Shown here: positions 56,540 through 64,000 of the stretch, in pieces
How positions within the stretch are numbered: the first letter of the stretch is position 1
Layout: each line of letters begins with the position of its first letter
Assembly (NCBI RefSeq): GCF_007474605.1
Contig: NZ_VHKL01000002.1
Location: 496,001-560,000 of the forward strand
Direction: 5' to 3'
DNA: 64,000 bases
Source: Rhodoligotrophos appendicifer
GTDB taxonomy: Bacteria; Pseudomonadota; Alphaproteobacteria; Rhizobiales; Im1
Notes under the pieces: model-generated
Databases searched by the model: none
The model's input: only the letters and a program-made list of their open reading frames with translations
Told to the model about the DNA's origin: nothing
Made by a program: the position numbers and the translations under genes

Positions 56540-57028
56540 ATGATTGCAGTTGGAGAGGCTCTTCCAGTTTCTCAGTTTACCAAAGTCACGGAAGAGGGAG
56601 TAAAGAATTACTCCACTGAGGAAATATTCTCTGGGAAGAAAGTCGTATTATTTGCGGTCCCAGGAGCATTTACCCCAACTTGTCATCTCAAACATTTGCC
56701 GGGATTTATTCGCGAGGCGGATAAAATCCGGAAAATGGGTGTTGATGACATTGTTTGCATTTCCGTAAATGACGCTTTTGTCTTGGACGCTTGGGGGAAG
56801 TCCACGGGTGCGCAAGATAGAGTCACGTTCCTTGCGGACGGAAACGCAGATTTCACCCGGAAGTTGGGCCTTGAACTTGATGGGTCTGGTTTCGGTATGG
56901 GAACACGATCTCGGCGTTACGCCATGATTGTGCAAAACGGTGTGGTTAAGAACTTTTTTTTAGAGAGCAAACCGAGCGAAGCAGAGGTCAGTGGGGCGGA
57001 TAGTGTGCTGGCCGCCTTGAGTAAATAA
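56540..57028 (+). CDS. Peroxiredoxin, Prx5/AhpE-like
   Basis: Atypical peroxiredoxin of 162 residues. The peroxidatic Cys is in PGAFTPTCHLKHLPGF (Thr-x-x-Cys, near residue 49), while VDDIVCISVNDAFVLDAWG holds a second Cys (about 74). GTRSRRYAMIVQNGVVKNFF supplies the Arg of the active site. Prx5-type proteins reduce H2O2 and alkyl hydroperoxides using glutaredoxin or thioredoxin. It is 36 bases after the DsbD-like gene and converges with rnhA. The length is typical. Confidence 0.9.
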   Translation: MIAVGEALPVSQFTKVTEEGVKNYSTEEIFSGKKVVLFAVPGAFTPTCHLKHLPGFIREADKIRKMGVDDIVCISVNDAFVLDAWGKSTGAQDRVTFLADGNADFTRKLGLELDGSGFGMGTRSRRYAMIVQNGVVKNFFLESKPSEAEVSGADSVLAALSK

Positions 57029-57077
57029 CTGGCCGAACCGGTTACGCAATCCCGGAAAGACAACACGGAATCGACGG

Positions 57078-57530
57078 TTAGTCGGATCTCGATTTATTAT
57101 TTGCGAGACCTTGCCGAGCGAGAAAATCTGCTCGCTCGTTTTCCAAGTGGCCGTCATGACCTCTTACCCAGTGCCATGTGACCTGATGCGTCTCTAATGC
57201 TGCTGCGAGCCTTTGCCACAACTCGATATTTTTCACAGGCTTGTTAGCCGCTGTTTTCCAGCCATTGGTTCTCCAACGAAAGATCCATTTGGAGATACCA
57301 TCGCGGACATATACCGAGTCTGTATAAAGATCCACTATGCAGGGTCGTTTCAACGCCTCGAGCGCTTCAATAGCCGCGGTTAGTTCCATGCGGTTATTGG
57401 TCGTCTCGCTGGCACCGCCGGAAATCTCCCGGTCCACCGACCCATAGCGGAGGATTGCTCCCCAACCGCCTGGGCCTGGATTACCCGAGCATGCGCCGTC
57501 GGTAAAGATCTCAACATTTTGGCGAGGCAT
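57078..57530 (-). CDS. rnhA: Ribonuclease HI
   Basis: Enzyme of 150 residues that cuts the RNA strand of RNA-DNA hybrids. The four acidic catalytic residues are seen in [19 protein letters not shown] (Asp), [16 protein letters not shown] (Glu), [16 protein letters not shown] (Asp) and [15 protein letters not shown] (Asp). The C-terminus matches the E. coli-type enzyme. It is 15 bases downstream of ispH on the same strand. In many relatives thrB (homoserine kinase) sits between the two genes; here it does not. Confidence 0.95.
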   Translation of the reverse strand: MPRQNVEIFTDGACSGNPGPGGWGAILRYGSVDREISGGASETTNNRMELTAAIEALEALKRPCIVDLYTDSVYVRDGISKWIFRWRTNGWKTAANKPVKNIELWQRLAAALETHQVTWHWVRGHDGHLENERADFLARQGLANNKSRSD

Positions 57531-57545
57531 GGAGGATTACGAGAA

Positions 57546-58514
57546 TTATTGAGCTGCTGCTTGTCGTAATTCTCTCGGTAATTTGAACGAGACGGATTCT
57601 TTCCGGGTTTCGATCACTTCGACCTGAACGTCGAAACGTTGACGGAAAGCGGAAACGACTTCCTGCACAAGGATTTCGGGGGCTGAAGCGCCAGCGGTAA
57701 TTCCTAGTGTTTCAATACCTTCAACCATATTCCACGAGATATCAGCTGCGCGCTGAACAAGCATAGAGCGCTCACAACCAGATTTCTTAGCAACTTCGAC
57801 GAGTCGTTGAGAGTTCGAACTGTTGGGTGCGCCCACTACAAGCAGCATGTCACAGCGTGGCGCCATCTCCTTCACCACTTCCTGTCGGTTTGTCGTCGCG
57901 TAACAAATATCGGCCTTATGAGGTCCGACGATCTGTGGAAAGCGACGCCGTAAGACGGCGATGACATCCTTGGTATCATCTACGGAGAGGGTCGTCTGCG
58001 TGATATAAGCAAGCTTCTCCGGGTTCTGAGGCTCAAAGATTTCCGCTTGCTCCACAGTTTCCACCAAAGTGATCGCGCCTTTGGGTAACTGGCCCATCGT
58101 CCCAATTACTTCAGGGTGGCCGGTGTGGCCGATTAAAAGGATCTCCAGGCCACGCTCGAAATGCCGTTCGGCCTCCATATGGACTTTTGAGACCAGCGGG
58201 CACGTTGCATCCAGGAAAAACAAATTTCGGTCTTGTGCCGCCTCGGGTACAGATTTAGGTACCCCATGCGCCGAGAAGATAACGGGGCGGTCTCCTTCAG
58301 GAAGTTCATCTAGCTCTTCCACGAAGATTGCGCCCTTCCGTTCAAGATCCTCAACCACATAGCGATTATGGACAATCTCGTGGCGAACATACACGGGCGC
58401 GCCATATCTCTCCAGCGCAAGCTCAACAATTTCGATAGCCCGAACCACACCAGCGCAAAATCCACGCGGAGCGCCCATTAGAATGGTCAATGGTCGTTTT
58501 TCAGTGGTGAGCAT
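57546..58514 (-). CDS. ispH: 4-hydroxy-3-methylbut-2-enyl diphosphate reductase
   Basis: Iron-sulfur enzyme of 322 residues, last step of the MEP isoprenoid pathway, giving IPP and DMAPP. The three cluster cysteines are Cys20 ([16 protein letters not shown]), Cys105 ([14 protein letters not shown]) and Cys204 ([13 protein letters not shown]). [13 protein letters not shown] and [15 protein letters not shown] supply the His residues. The ATG at 58514 starts close to the GAPRGFCAG motif as in homologues. A -35/-10 pair lies upstream. The IPP made is needed by ubiA and ctaB products. Confidence 0.95.
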   Translation of the reverse strand: MLTTEKRPLTILMGAPRGFCAGVVRAIEIVELALERYGAPVYVRHEIVHNRYVVEDLERKGAIFVEELDELPEGDRPVIFSAHGVPKSVPEAAQDRNLFFLDATCPLVSKVHMEAERHFERGLEILLIGHTGHPEVIGTMGQLPKGAITLVETVEQAEIFEPQNPEKLAYITQTTLSVDDTKDVIAVLRRRFPQIVGPHKADICYATTNRQEVVKEMAPRCDMLLVVGAPNSSNSQRLVEVAKKSGCERSMLVQRAADISWNMVEGIETLGITAGASAPEILVQEVVSAFRQRFDVQVEVIETRKESVSFKLPRELRQAAAQ

Positions 58515-58547
58515 TAAGCACCTGCTTCGGGCCAAAACGTTGAACTG

Positions 58548-58577
58548 ATATAGGAGAGGGGAGGGGGGGAATGTCAA
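58548..58577 (-). promoter_or_regulatory. Probable ispH promoter
   Basis: On the minus strand TTGACA (58577-58572), 18 bases and CTATAT (58553-58548) form a near-consensus pair, leaving a leader of about 27 bases to the ATG. It is divergent from the glycine riboswitch promoter. Confidence 0.55.
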
Positions 58578-58661
58578 GGTTTCCTGGCGACGTATGTCAT
58601 CTGCGCTGTAATCTTGACGAAGGAATGATCATTTCTCGCAGGCTGGCAGACTCGTAACGGC

Positions 58662-58689
58662 TTGACATGACCGCTTCAAAAGCTAGTTT
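58662..58689 (+). promoter_or_regulatory. Probable promoter of the glycine-cleavage operon
   Basis: TTGACA (58662-58667), 16 bases and TAGTTT (58684-58689) precede the riboswitch. Transcription would start near 58697, about 45 bases before the first aptamer. The -10 box is weak. Confidence 0.45.
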
Positions 58690-58737
58690 AGCTGTTGGTG
58701 CGGCATCTAACGATGTCGACCATAAGTCACATGCCTG

Positions 58738-58935
58738 CCTCAGCGGGAGAGACCGTTCGATCGGCGCCGAAGGAGAAACCGCCCCGGAAACTCTCAGGCA
58801 ACAGGACCGTTGAGGCTAATGCAAATCTGGAAAGCAGCGGCTTTTTGGGCCGCTCACCGATGGGGTAAGTCGAGCTTTATGTGCCAATAGGCATGTTAAG
58901 CTAACGAATCTCTCAGGTATCGAGACAGATGGGGT
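58738..58935 (+). ncRNA. Tandem glycine riboswitch
   Basis: Two glycine aptamers in series. The first (about 58741-58813) has CGGGAGAGACC, GCCGAAGGAGAAACCGCC and AACTCTCAGGCAACAGGACCG. The second (about 58824-58934) has CTGGAAAGCAGC, ACCGATGGGGTAAGTC and ATCTCTCAGGTATCGAGACAG. These CUCUCAGG segments and purine-rich cores are the hallmark of glycine riboswitches, which bind two glycines cooperatively and turn on glycine cleavage genes. A small hairpin TCGGAC-AGT-GTCCGA (58940-58954) follows before the gcvT start and may belong to the expression platform. Confidence 0.93.
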
Positions 58936-58984
58936 CGGTTCGGACAGTGTCCGAAGCTGATGGGCCAATTGTTTCGTGAGAGAT

Positions 58985-60112
58985 ATGACAGACACTCAAG
59001 CCGCGATACGCACTCCTCTATTTGACCTTCATGAGCGCCTGAATGGCCGCATGGTTTCCTTCGCTGGATACATGCTCCCAGTCCAATACACCGCTGGCAT
59101 ACTCGCTGAGCACCTATGGACGCGAGAGAGTGCAAGTCTTTTTGATGTGTCGCACATGGGCCAGATCTGGCTAACGGCACCTTCAAGAGTGGCTGAGGCT
59201 CTTGAAACTCTGGTTCCCGGAGACATCAAAGGGCTTTCGACGGGCCAGATTCGTTACACACAGTTAACGAATGAGCAGGGCGGCATCATTGATGATCTTT
59301 TAGTCACTCTCATGCCGACCTTCGAGTCTGGAGAACGGTTGTTTCTCGTCTTGAACGCCTCGCGGAAGCAGGATGACCTTGTCCACATACAAGAAAGGTT
59401 GGCGGGGCGTGCTCACATCGAGAGACTAGACGATCGAGCTCTTCTGGCACTGCAAGGCCCTGCGGCGTTCCATGTCCTTCGCAGGGTTCTGCCCATCGTT
59501 GAAACGCTACGGTTTATGACATCTGCCACGGCAGTTCTTGGCGACAAAGAAGTGTTTGTGAGCCGGTCAGGGTATACCGGTGAGGACGGCTTTGAGATCT
59601 CATTGCCCTCGTGCCTCGCCACCTCTTTTGCTGAAGCTCTTCTCGCCGACCCTGCTGTAAAGCCAGCGGGCCTTGGAGCCCGCGATTCGCTCAGGATGGA
59701 GGCCGGACTTTGCCTCTATGGACAGGACCTAGACGAAACAACAAGTCCTATAGAGGCTGGGCTTTCTTGGTCAGTGAGCAGAAGGCGCAGAGAGCAGGGG
59801 GGATTTCTTGGGTATGGGCGGATTGCCGAAGAGCTAAGAGTCGGGCCGAAAAGACGGCTGGTTGGACTGCGCCTCGAGGGCCGAACACCTGCTCGACGGG
59901 GCGAATTGATCACCAGCGCCGATGGGAATTTCGTAGGCAAGGTTACATCAGGAGGCTTCGGGCCCTCAGCCAACTGTCCAATCGCCCTGGGTTATGTGGA
60001 TGCGAACTTCACGGCAAAGGGATCTACTGTGAATCTCATGGTCAGAGAAAGATCCCTTCCGGCGGAGATAGTTCAATTGCCGTTCATACGTCATCGGTAT
60101 GTGAAGGATTGA
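58985..60112 (+). CDS. gcvT: Aminomethyltransferase (T protein) of the glycine cleavage system
   Basis: Enzyme of 375 residues that moves the aminomethyl group from the H protein to tetrahydrofolate. RLNGRMVSFAGYMLPVQYTA and SLFDVSHMGQIWLTAPSRVA (conserved DVSHMG) are typical, and GYTGEDGFEISLPSCLATSF and GARDSLRMEAGLCLYGQDLD contain the folate and Asp residues. The ATG at 58985 is favoured; a GTG at 58976 in frame is possible. First gene of the operon; the riboswitch ends about 50 bases upstream. 22 bases to gcvH. Confidence 0.95.
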   Translation: MTDTQAAIRTPLFDLHERLNGRMVSFAGYMLPVQYTAGILAEHLWTRESASLFDVSHMGQIWLTAPSRVAEALETLVPGDIKGLSTGQIRYTQLTNEQGGIIDDLLVTLMPTFESGERLFLVLNASRKQDDLVHIQERLAGRAHIERLDDRALLALQGPAAFHVLRRVLPIVETLRFMTSATAVLGDKEVFVSRSGYTGEDGFEISLPSCLATSFAEALLADPAVKPAGLGARDSLRMEAGLCLYGQDLDETTSPIEAGLSWSVSRRRREQGGFLGYGRIAEELRVGPKRRLVGLRLEGRTPARRGELITSADGNFVGKVTSGGFGPSANCPIALGYVDANFTAKGSTVNLMVRERSLPAEIVQLPFIRHRYVKD

Positions 60113-60134
60113 TCATGCAAGGAAGGCTTTTTGT

Positions 60135-60512
60135 ATGGATGCACTGAAATTCACTAAGGACCATGAATGGATCCGGTTGGAGGGGCAAGTGGCAACTGTG
60201 GGGATCACGCAATTCGCTCAGGAACAATTGGGCGATGTGGTCTTCGTCGAACTTCCGACGTTGGGACAGACCTTCCAACGAGGTGGAGAAGTCGCGGTTG
60301 TTGAGTCGGTCAAGGCTGCCAGCGATATTTTTTCGCCGGTGTCCGGGGAAGTCATTGAAGTCAACGCGAAGCTCGAGGGCGAGCCATCATTGGTGAATAG
60401 TGATCCCGAGGGAGAGGGATGGTTTCTTAAAATGAGCGTATCAAACCTGGCAGAGCTCGCCGATCTTTTGACGAGGCAGGAGTATGAGGAATTTACTAAG
60501 GAAGATCACTGA
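60135..60512 (+). CDS. gcvH: Glycine cleavage H protein
   Basis: Lipoyl carrier of 125 residues. The lipoyl lysine is Lys60 in [39 protein letters not shown] is the family start, and [17 protein letters not shown] the end. It shuttles the aminomethyl group and electrons between the P, T and L proteins. AAGGAAGG precedes the ATG. The stop overlaps the gcvPA start (TGATG). Confidence 0.97.
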   Translation: MDALKFTKDHEWIRLEGQVATVGITQFAQEQLGDVVFVELPTLGQTFQRGGEVAVVESVKAASDIFSPVSGEVIEVNAKLEGEPSLVNSDPEGEGWFLKMSVSNLAELADLLTRQEYEEFTKEDH

Positions 60513-61858
60513 TGCGTTATCTTCCTCACACTGACGAAGACCGTAAGGCGATGCTGGCTGCTATCGGCGTCAACTCCATTGATGATCTGTTTGTCGATGT
60601 TCCACCCCAAGCACGTTTGCTTGGGACAGTTGAGCTCCCGAAGCGAAAGACAGAGCAGGAGGTAGAACGTCTTCTGTCAAAGATGGCCGCCAAAAATGTG
60701 CCGGCAAGTGATGTGCCGTTTTTCGTGGGAGCGGGTGCATACAAACATCACGTGCCTGCCACGGTTGACCATCTTATTCAGCGCTCGGAGTTTTTGACCT
60801 CTTACACCCCGTATCAGCCGGAGATATCACAGGGGACGTTACAATATCTCTTCGAGTTTCAGACCCAGGTATCGCTAATCACAGGCATGGATGTGGCGAA
60901 TGCATCTATGTATGACGGGTCGACTGGATGTGGCGAAGCCGTTCTTATGGCGGAACGTATCACTAAACGCAAGAAATCGATATTATCGGGGGGGCTTCAT
61001 CCCCATTATTGTAAAGTTGTTCAAAATCTGGCCAAGTTCGGAGGCTCGGAATGTGTGACTTTGTCCCCGAGCACGAATGATGGAGATGTTTGCAGTGGGC
61101 GCATTGATGAGACCACAGCGTGCATCGTGGTGCAGAACCCCAACGTTTTCGGTGAGCTTATCGATCTCGGACCTATTGCTGAAGCTGCCCACAGAAATGG
61201 TGCTCTCCTCATCGCAGTGGTGACAGAAATTATTTCACTGGGAGCAATTAAATCGCCGGGCGATTCTGGGGCGGACATAGTCGTCGCTGAGGGCCAGTCT
61301 CTTGGTGTCGGCCTTAATTTCGGTGGCCCCTATTTGGGCCTCTTCGCAACCCGTGAGAAGTACCTCCGGCAAATGCCGGGACGAATTTGTGGTCAAACGG
61401 CTGATGCAGACGGGAGACGGGGCTTTGTGTTGACCCTGTCTTCGAGGGAGCAACATATCCGTCGCGAGAAGGCGACAAGCAACATTTGCACGAATTCGGG
61501 ACTGTGTTGTTTGGCATTTACTATTCACCTTTCACTCTTGGGTGAACGAGGTCTTACCTCTCTGGCTGCCATTAACCATCACAATGCCTGTGCATTAGCG
61601 GATGTTCTCAGCGAGGTGGATGGGGTTGAAGTTCTCAACGAACGCTTCTTCAATGAATTCACAATCCGTACGCCTCAGCCCAGTGTTGATGTAATCGAAA
61701 AATTAGCCTCAAAAGGTGTTCTTGGCGGGGTGCCGGTATCAAGATTGCTCCCTGACCATCCTGACCTCAGTAACTTGATTATCGTTGCTGCTACCGAGGT
61801 AAACAGTGACGACGATCGAGAGACTTACCGAGACCGCCTGAGTGAGATACTGACATGA
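60512..61858 (+). CDS. gcvPA: Glycine decarboxylase subunit 1 (P protein N-terminal part)
   Basis: Protein of 448 residues, the non-PLP-binding half of the split glycine decarboxylase. [20 protein letters not shown] and [20 protein letters not shown] are the typical start, and [20 protein letters not shown] and [20 protein letters not shown] are conserved. With GcvPB it makes an alpha2-beta2 enzyme that releases CO2 from glycine and loads the H protein. It overlaps both gcvH and gcvPB, so translation of all is linked. The lipoyl-dependent activity depends on the lipoic acid loading made elsewhere. Confidence 0.95.
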   Translation: MRYLPHTDEDRKAMLAAIGVNSIDDLFVDVPPQARLLGTVELPKRKTEQEVERLLSKMAAKNVPASDVPFFVGAGAYKHHVPATVDHLIQRSEFLTSYTPYQPEISQGTLQYLFEFQTQVSLITGMDVANASMYDGSTGCGEAVLMAERITKRKKSILSGGLHPHYCKVVQNLAKFGGSECVTLSPSTNDGDVCSGRIDETTACIVVQNPNVFGELIDLGPIAEAAHRNGALLIAVVTEIISLGAIKSPGDSGADIVVAEGQSLGVGLNFGGPYLGLFATREKYLRQMPGRICGQTADADGRRGFVLTLSSREQHIRREKATSNICTNSGLCCLAFTIHLSLLGERGLTSLAAINHHNACALADVLSEVDGVEVLNERFFNEFTIRTPQPSVDVIEKLASKGVLGGVPVSRLLPDHPDLSNLIIVAATEVNSDDDRETYRDRLSEILT

Positions 61859-63423
61859 ACCGTAACGGACGCACAACAACTCCTTTTGGATTGTTAAAAA
61901 AAGACCCTTCAAAAAGTTTTACTGGTAACGAGGGACTGGAAATCAATGAACCCTTACTCTTTGAAGTTGGTCGTACGAACACTTCCGGGGTAGACATTGA
62001 TTTTCCTGCGAGTCTGGAAGACCGGTTGGGAGGCTTCAAAAGAACTCGGCCGTTGGGGCTTGCGGGGTTATCCGAACCAGAAGCGATGCGCCATTATGTT
62101 AGGCTCTCGCGGCGGAATTTTGCCATCGATCTCGGCCTCTATCCGCTTGGTTCATGCACCATGAAGCACAACCCAAGGCTGAATGAAAAACTGGCGCGGC
62201 TTTCAGGCTTTGGGGATGTCCATCCGCTGCAACCTTTGAGTACTGTCCAGGGAGCACTCGAGGTCATTCATGTGCTTGCGCATTGGCTCAGGACGCTCAC
62301 CGGAATGCCAACGGTGGCAATGTCCCCAAAAGCGGGAGCCCATGGCGAGATGTGTGGGATGATGGCCATACGGGCTGCGTTAGATGCACGCGGGGAGGAT
62401 CGAAAGATTGTTTTGGTGCCTGAATCTGCGCACGGCACCAATCCGGCTACGGCGGCCTACCTCGGCTATACGACGCGCACTATAGCCGTGCGCAGCGACG
62501 GTACTGTCGATCCGGATGACGTTGAACGCCAACTATCAAGTGATGTCGCAGCCATCATGCTGACAAATCCAAACACTTGCGGGCTGTTCGAACGGGACAT
62601 CGTCGGCATATCGGACGCGGTCCATAACGCCGGTGCGTTCTTCTACTGCGACGGCGCCAATTTCAATGCAATTGCCGGTTTGGTCCGTCCCGGCGATCTT
62701 GGTATTGATGCTATGCACATCAACTTGCACAAGACCTTCTCCACTCCGCATGGAGGAGGCGGACCTGGTGCAGGACCGGTGGTGTTGTCGGAGGCTTTAA
62801 CTCCATTCGCGCCCCTGCCTTACGTTGTGTATGCCGACGGCCAATACCAGCTGGTAGAACATGAAGGCGAAGCAAGTGTCGAAGCCTGCCCATTCGGACG
62901 AATGACGGCCTTTCACGGACAAATGGGCATGTTTGTTCGTGCTCTCAGCTATATGCTCAGTCATGGTGCAGACGGTATCCAACAGGCATCCAGAGATGCA
63001 GTGTTGAACGCCAATTATGTTCGCGCTGGCCTAGAGGATGTCATGAGCCTTCCGTTTAGCCAATTGAGGTCCATGCATGAGGTGCTCTTTGACGACACCT
63101 TCCTAAAGGGGACCGGGGTGAGCACATTGGATTTTGCGAAGGCGATGATTGACGAGGGTTTCCACCCTATGACCGTCTATTTTCCGCTTGTGGTCCATGG
63201 AGCCATGTTAATCGAACCGACCGAGTCAGAATCGCGAGAGGCCCTTGATCAATTCGTTGCGACGATGCGGAAGCTCGTCAATGCAGCGACATCCGGCGAT
63301 CGCGAACGATTCATCGGGGCACCGCGTTTTACACCAGTCGGTCGGCTAGACGAAACCAGAGCAGCTCGACAACCCATTTTGCGCTGGACGGGCAATGCCG
63401 ATCATCTTGACGCTGCTGAGTAA
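61855..63423 (+). CDS. gcvPB: Glycine decarboxylase subunit 2 (PLP subunit)
   Basis: PLP-bearing half of the P protein, 522 residues. The Schiff-base Lys293 is in [40 protein letters not shown] and [20 protein letters not shown] are the substrate and phosphate sites, [20 protein letters not shown] the next. The split PA/PB layout differs from the single-chain GcvP of E. coli and many rhizobia. The ATG overlaps the gcvPA stop (ATGA). The operon then ends at the dyad at 63425-63451. Confidence 0.96.
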   Translation: MNRNGRTTTPFGLLKKDPSKSFTGNEGLEINEPLLFEVGRTNTSGVDIDFPASLEDRLGGFKRTRPLGLAGLSEPEAMRHYVRLSRRNFAIDLGLYPLGSCTMKHNPRLNEKLARLSGFGDVHPLQPLSTVQGALEVIHVLAHWLRTLTGMPTVAMSPKAGAHGEMCGMMAIRAALDARGEDRKIVLVPESAHGTNPATAAYLGYTTRTIAVRSDGTVDPDDVERQLSSDVAAIMLTNPNTCGLFERDIVGISDAVHNAGAFFYCDGANFNAIAGLVRPGDLGIDAMHINLHKTFSTPHGGGGPGAGPVVLSEALTPFAPLPYVVYADGQYQLVEHEGEASVEACPFGRMTAFHGQMGMFVRALSYMLSHGADGIQQASRDAVLNANYVRAGLEDVMSLPFSQLRSMHEVLFDDTFLKGTGVSTLDFAKAMIDEGFHPMTVYFPLVVHGAMLIEPTESESREALDQFVATMRKLVNAATSGDRERFIGAPRFTPVGRLDETRAARQPILRWTGNADHLDAAE

Positions 63424-63424
63424 A

Positions 63425-63451
63425 GCATGAGGGGTAATCGTCCCCTCATGC
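63425..63451 (+). terminator. Hairpin after the glycine-cleavage operon
   Basis: A 10-bp perfect stem GCATGAGGGG / CCCCTCATGC with the loop TAATCGT, starting right after the gcvPB stop. No clear U-run follows (GTTACGAAAG). A third arm CATGAGG (63464-63470) can pair with the right arm instead, so two mutually exclusive hairpins are possible. Confidence 0.55.
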
Positions 63452-63500
63452 GTTACGAAAGCTCATGAGGGAGACTGTCCGCTCAGGCGGTTACCAGAAC

Positions 63501-63986
63501 CTACTGAATTCTGTTGTTTAGAGCTGCAATGCTGTCTTCAACCAATTTGGAGCCGTTGGGGCCACGCATGGTTTCCGCCATGATTTTGGCCGCCGCGGAG
63601 ATCGCTAAATCGGCAGCAACCGCACGTACATCCTTAACTGCCTGCTCTTCTGCCTGTTGGATCTTCAAATCAGCGAGTTTTCTGCGCCTGTCGAGGAGCT
63701 CAGCAAGCTTTCGTCTTGTCTCTCCAGCAAGGGCGCGAGCGTCCTCTCTGGCAAGGGCTATAATCTCGGTAGCCTCCTGCTCAGCTTCGCGCTGGCGTTG
63801 TTGAGCGCTTGCGAGCATAAGCTGTGCTTCCTCGCGCAGGCGCTGGGCTTCCGCAAGGTCCTGCCTTATCCGCGAGGAGCGGGAATCAAGTGCAGCGATA
63901 GCCTTGTTATGAACGCCCATATAACCCAACAGGGCCAAAAACAGGATGAAGGAGATTAAAACCCAGAATTCCGGGGTACTTAACAT
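63501..63986 (-). CDS. atpF: F0F1 ATP synthase subunit b
   Basis: Peripheral-stalk subunit of 161 residues. One N-terminal membrane helix (about 5-23, FWVLISFILFLALLGYMGV) is followed by a long coiled coil rich in Arg, Glu, Gln and Ala. The end carries ETMRGPNGSKLVEDSIAALN, which contacts the delta subunit. It holds the F1 part against rotation. Alphaproteobacteria have two b-type genes, b and b-prime; the other F0 genes would be upstream, beyond the right edge of the window. The ATG at 63986 is complete. Confidence 0.93.
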   Translation of the reverse strand: MLSTPEFWVLISFILFLALLGYMGVHNKAIAALDSRSSRIRQDLAEAQRLREEAQLMLASAQQRQREAEQEATEIIALAREDARALAGETRRKLAELLDRRRKLADLKIQQAEEQAVKDVRAVAADLAISAAAKIMAETMRGPNGSKLVEDSIAALNNRIQ

Positions 63987-64000
63987 GTCTATACCCCCTT

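Overview
The window is a stretch of core chromosome from an alphaproteobacterium, most likely of the order Hyphomicrobiales (Rhizobiales). The basis is the gene content: an invasion-associated locus B protein, a DUF1127 protein, an Omp25-like barrel, DUF4170 beside cysQ and pmbA, a plant-type glutamate-cysteine ligase, and the coxB-ctaD-ctaB-ctaG-ctaE-surf1 block followed by thrC and an M16 peptidase. The genus cannot be read from the sequence. I see no rRNA, tRNA, CRISPR array, insertion sequence or prophage. About 60 protein genes fill the window.

Left part (1-29 kb, GC-rich, strongly GC-biased third codon positions). It starts with two small membrane proteins and an outer-membrane barrel, then three glycosyltransferase-type genes, an orphan TAXI substrate-binding protein, glycerate 2-kinase, an amino-acid permease and an exported SAM-methyltransferase-like protein. 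A histidine/translation block follows (hisG-hisZ-hisS). Next comes a two-carbon and hydroxy-acid oxidation region: glcDEF (glycolate oxidase) on the minus strand and lutABC (lactate oxidation) plus a fumarylacetoacetate-hydrolase-family gene on the plus strand, separated by LysE and MOSC genes. groESL follows with a textbook CIRCE operator lying just downstream of its promoter. A GH19 lysozyme/chitinase-like enzyme, an omega-aminotransferase, a NagD-like HAD phosphatase and a MaoC hydratase close this part.

Right part (29-64 kb, clearly lower GC, same lineage of core genes). ribF, DUF4170, cysQ, pmbA, ubiA, a MAPEG protein, gshA and rsmE come first. A LysR regulator diverges from a DUF1127 gene, and ialB-tldD follow. 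The cytochrome c oxidase operon (coxB, ctaD, ctaB, a CoxF-like 60-residue protein, ctaG, ctaE, DUF983, surf1) runs on into thrC, an M16 peptidase and a GNAT acetyltransferase. A 1414-residue membrane-bound GGDEF/EAL protein with an unusually long disordered tail comes next. yqgE, a DsbD-N-like exported protein, peroxiredoxin, rnhA and ispH precede the glycine-cleavage operon gcvT-gcvH-gcvPA-gcvPB, which is headed by a tandem glycine riboswitch. The window ends with the ATP synthase b subunit gene.

How it fits together: the left part feeds C2/C3 hydroxy acids (glycolate, glycerate, lactate) into central metabolism. The right part supplies aerobic respiration (oxidase assembly, quinone synthesis by UbiA, ATP synthase), thiol and redox protection (GshA, peroxiredoxin, DsbD-like) and one-carbon metabolism. 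I found no convincing new multi-gene system. The most unusual signals are compositional: an abrupt low-GC block inside hisS, another inside thrC, and a base-composition change near 29 kb. Others are a 32-bp AT-rich palindrome, palindromic interspersed repeats, the signal-peptide-bearing methyltransferase and the EAL-protein tail.
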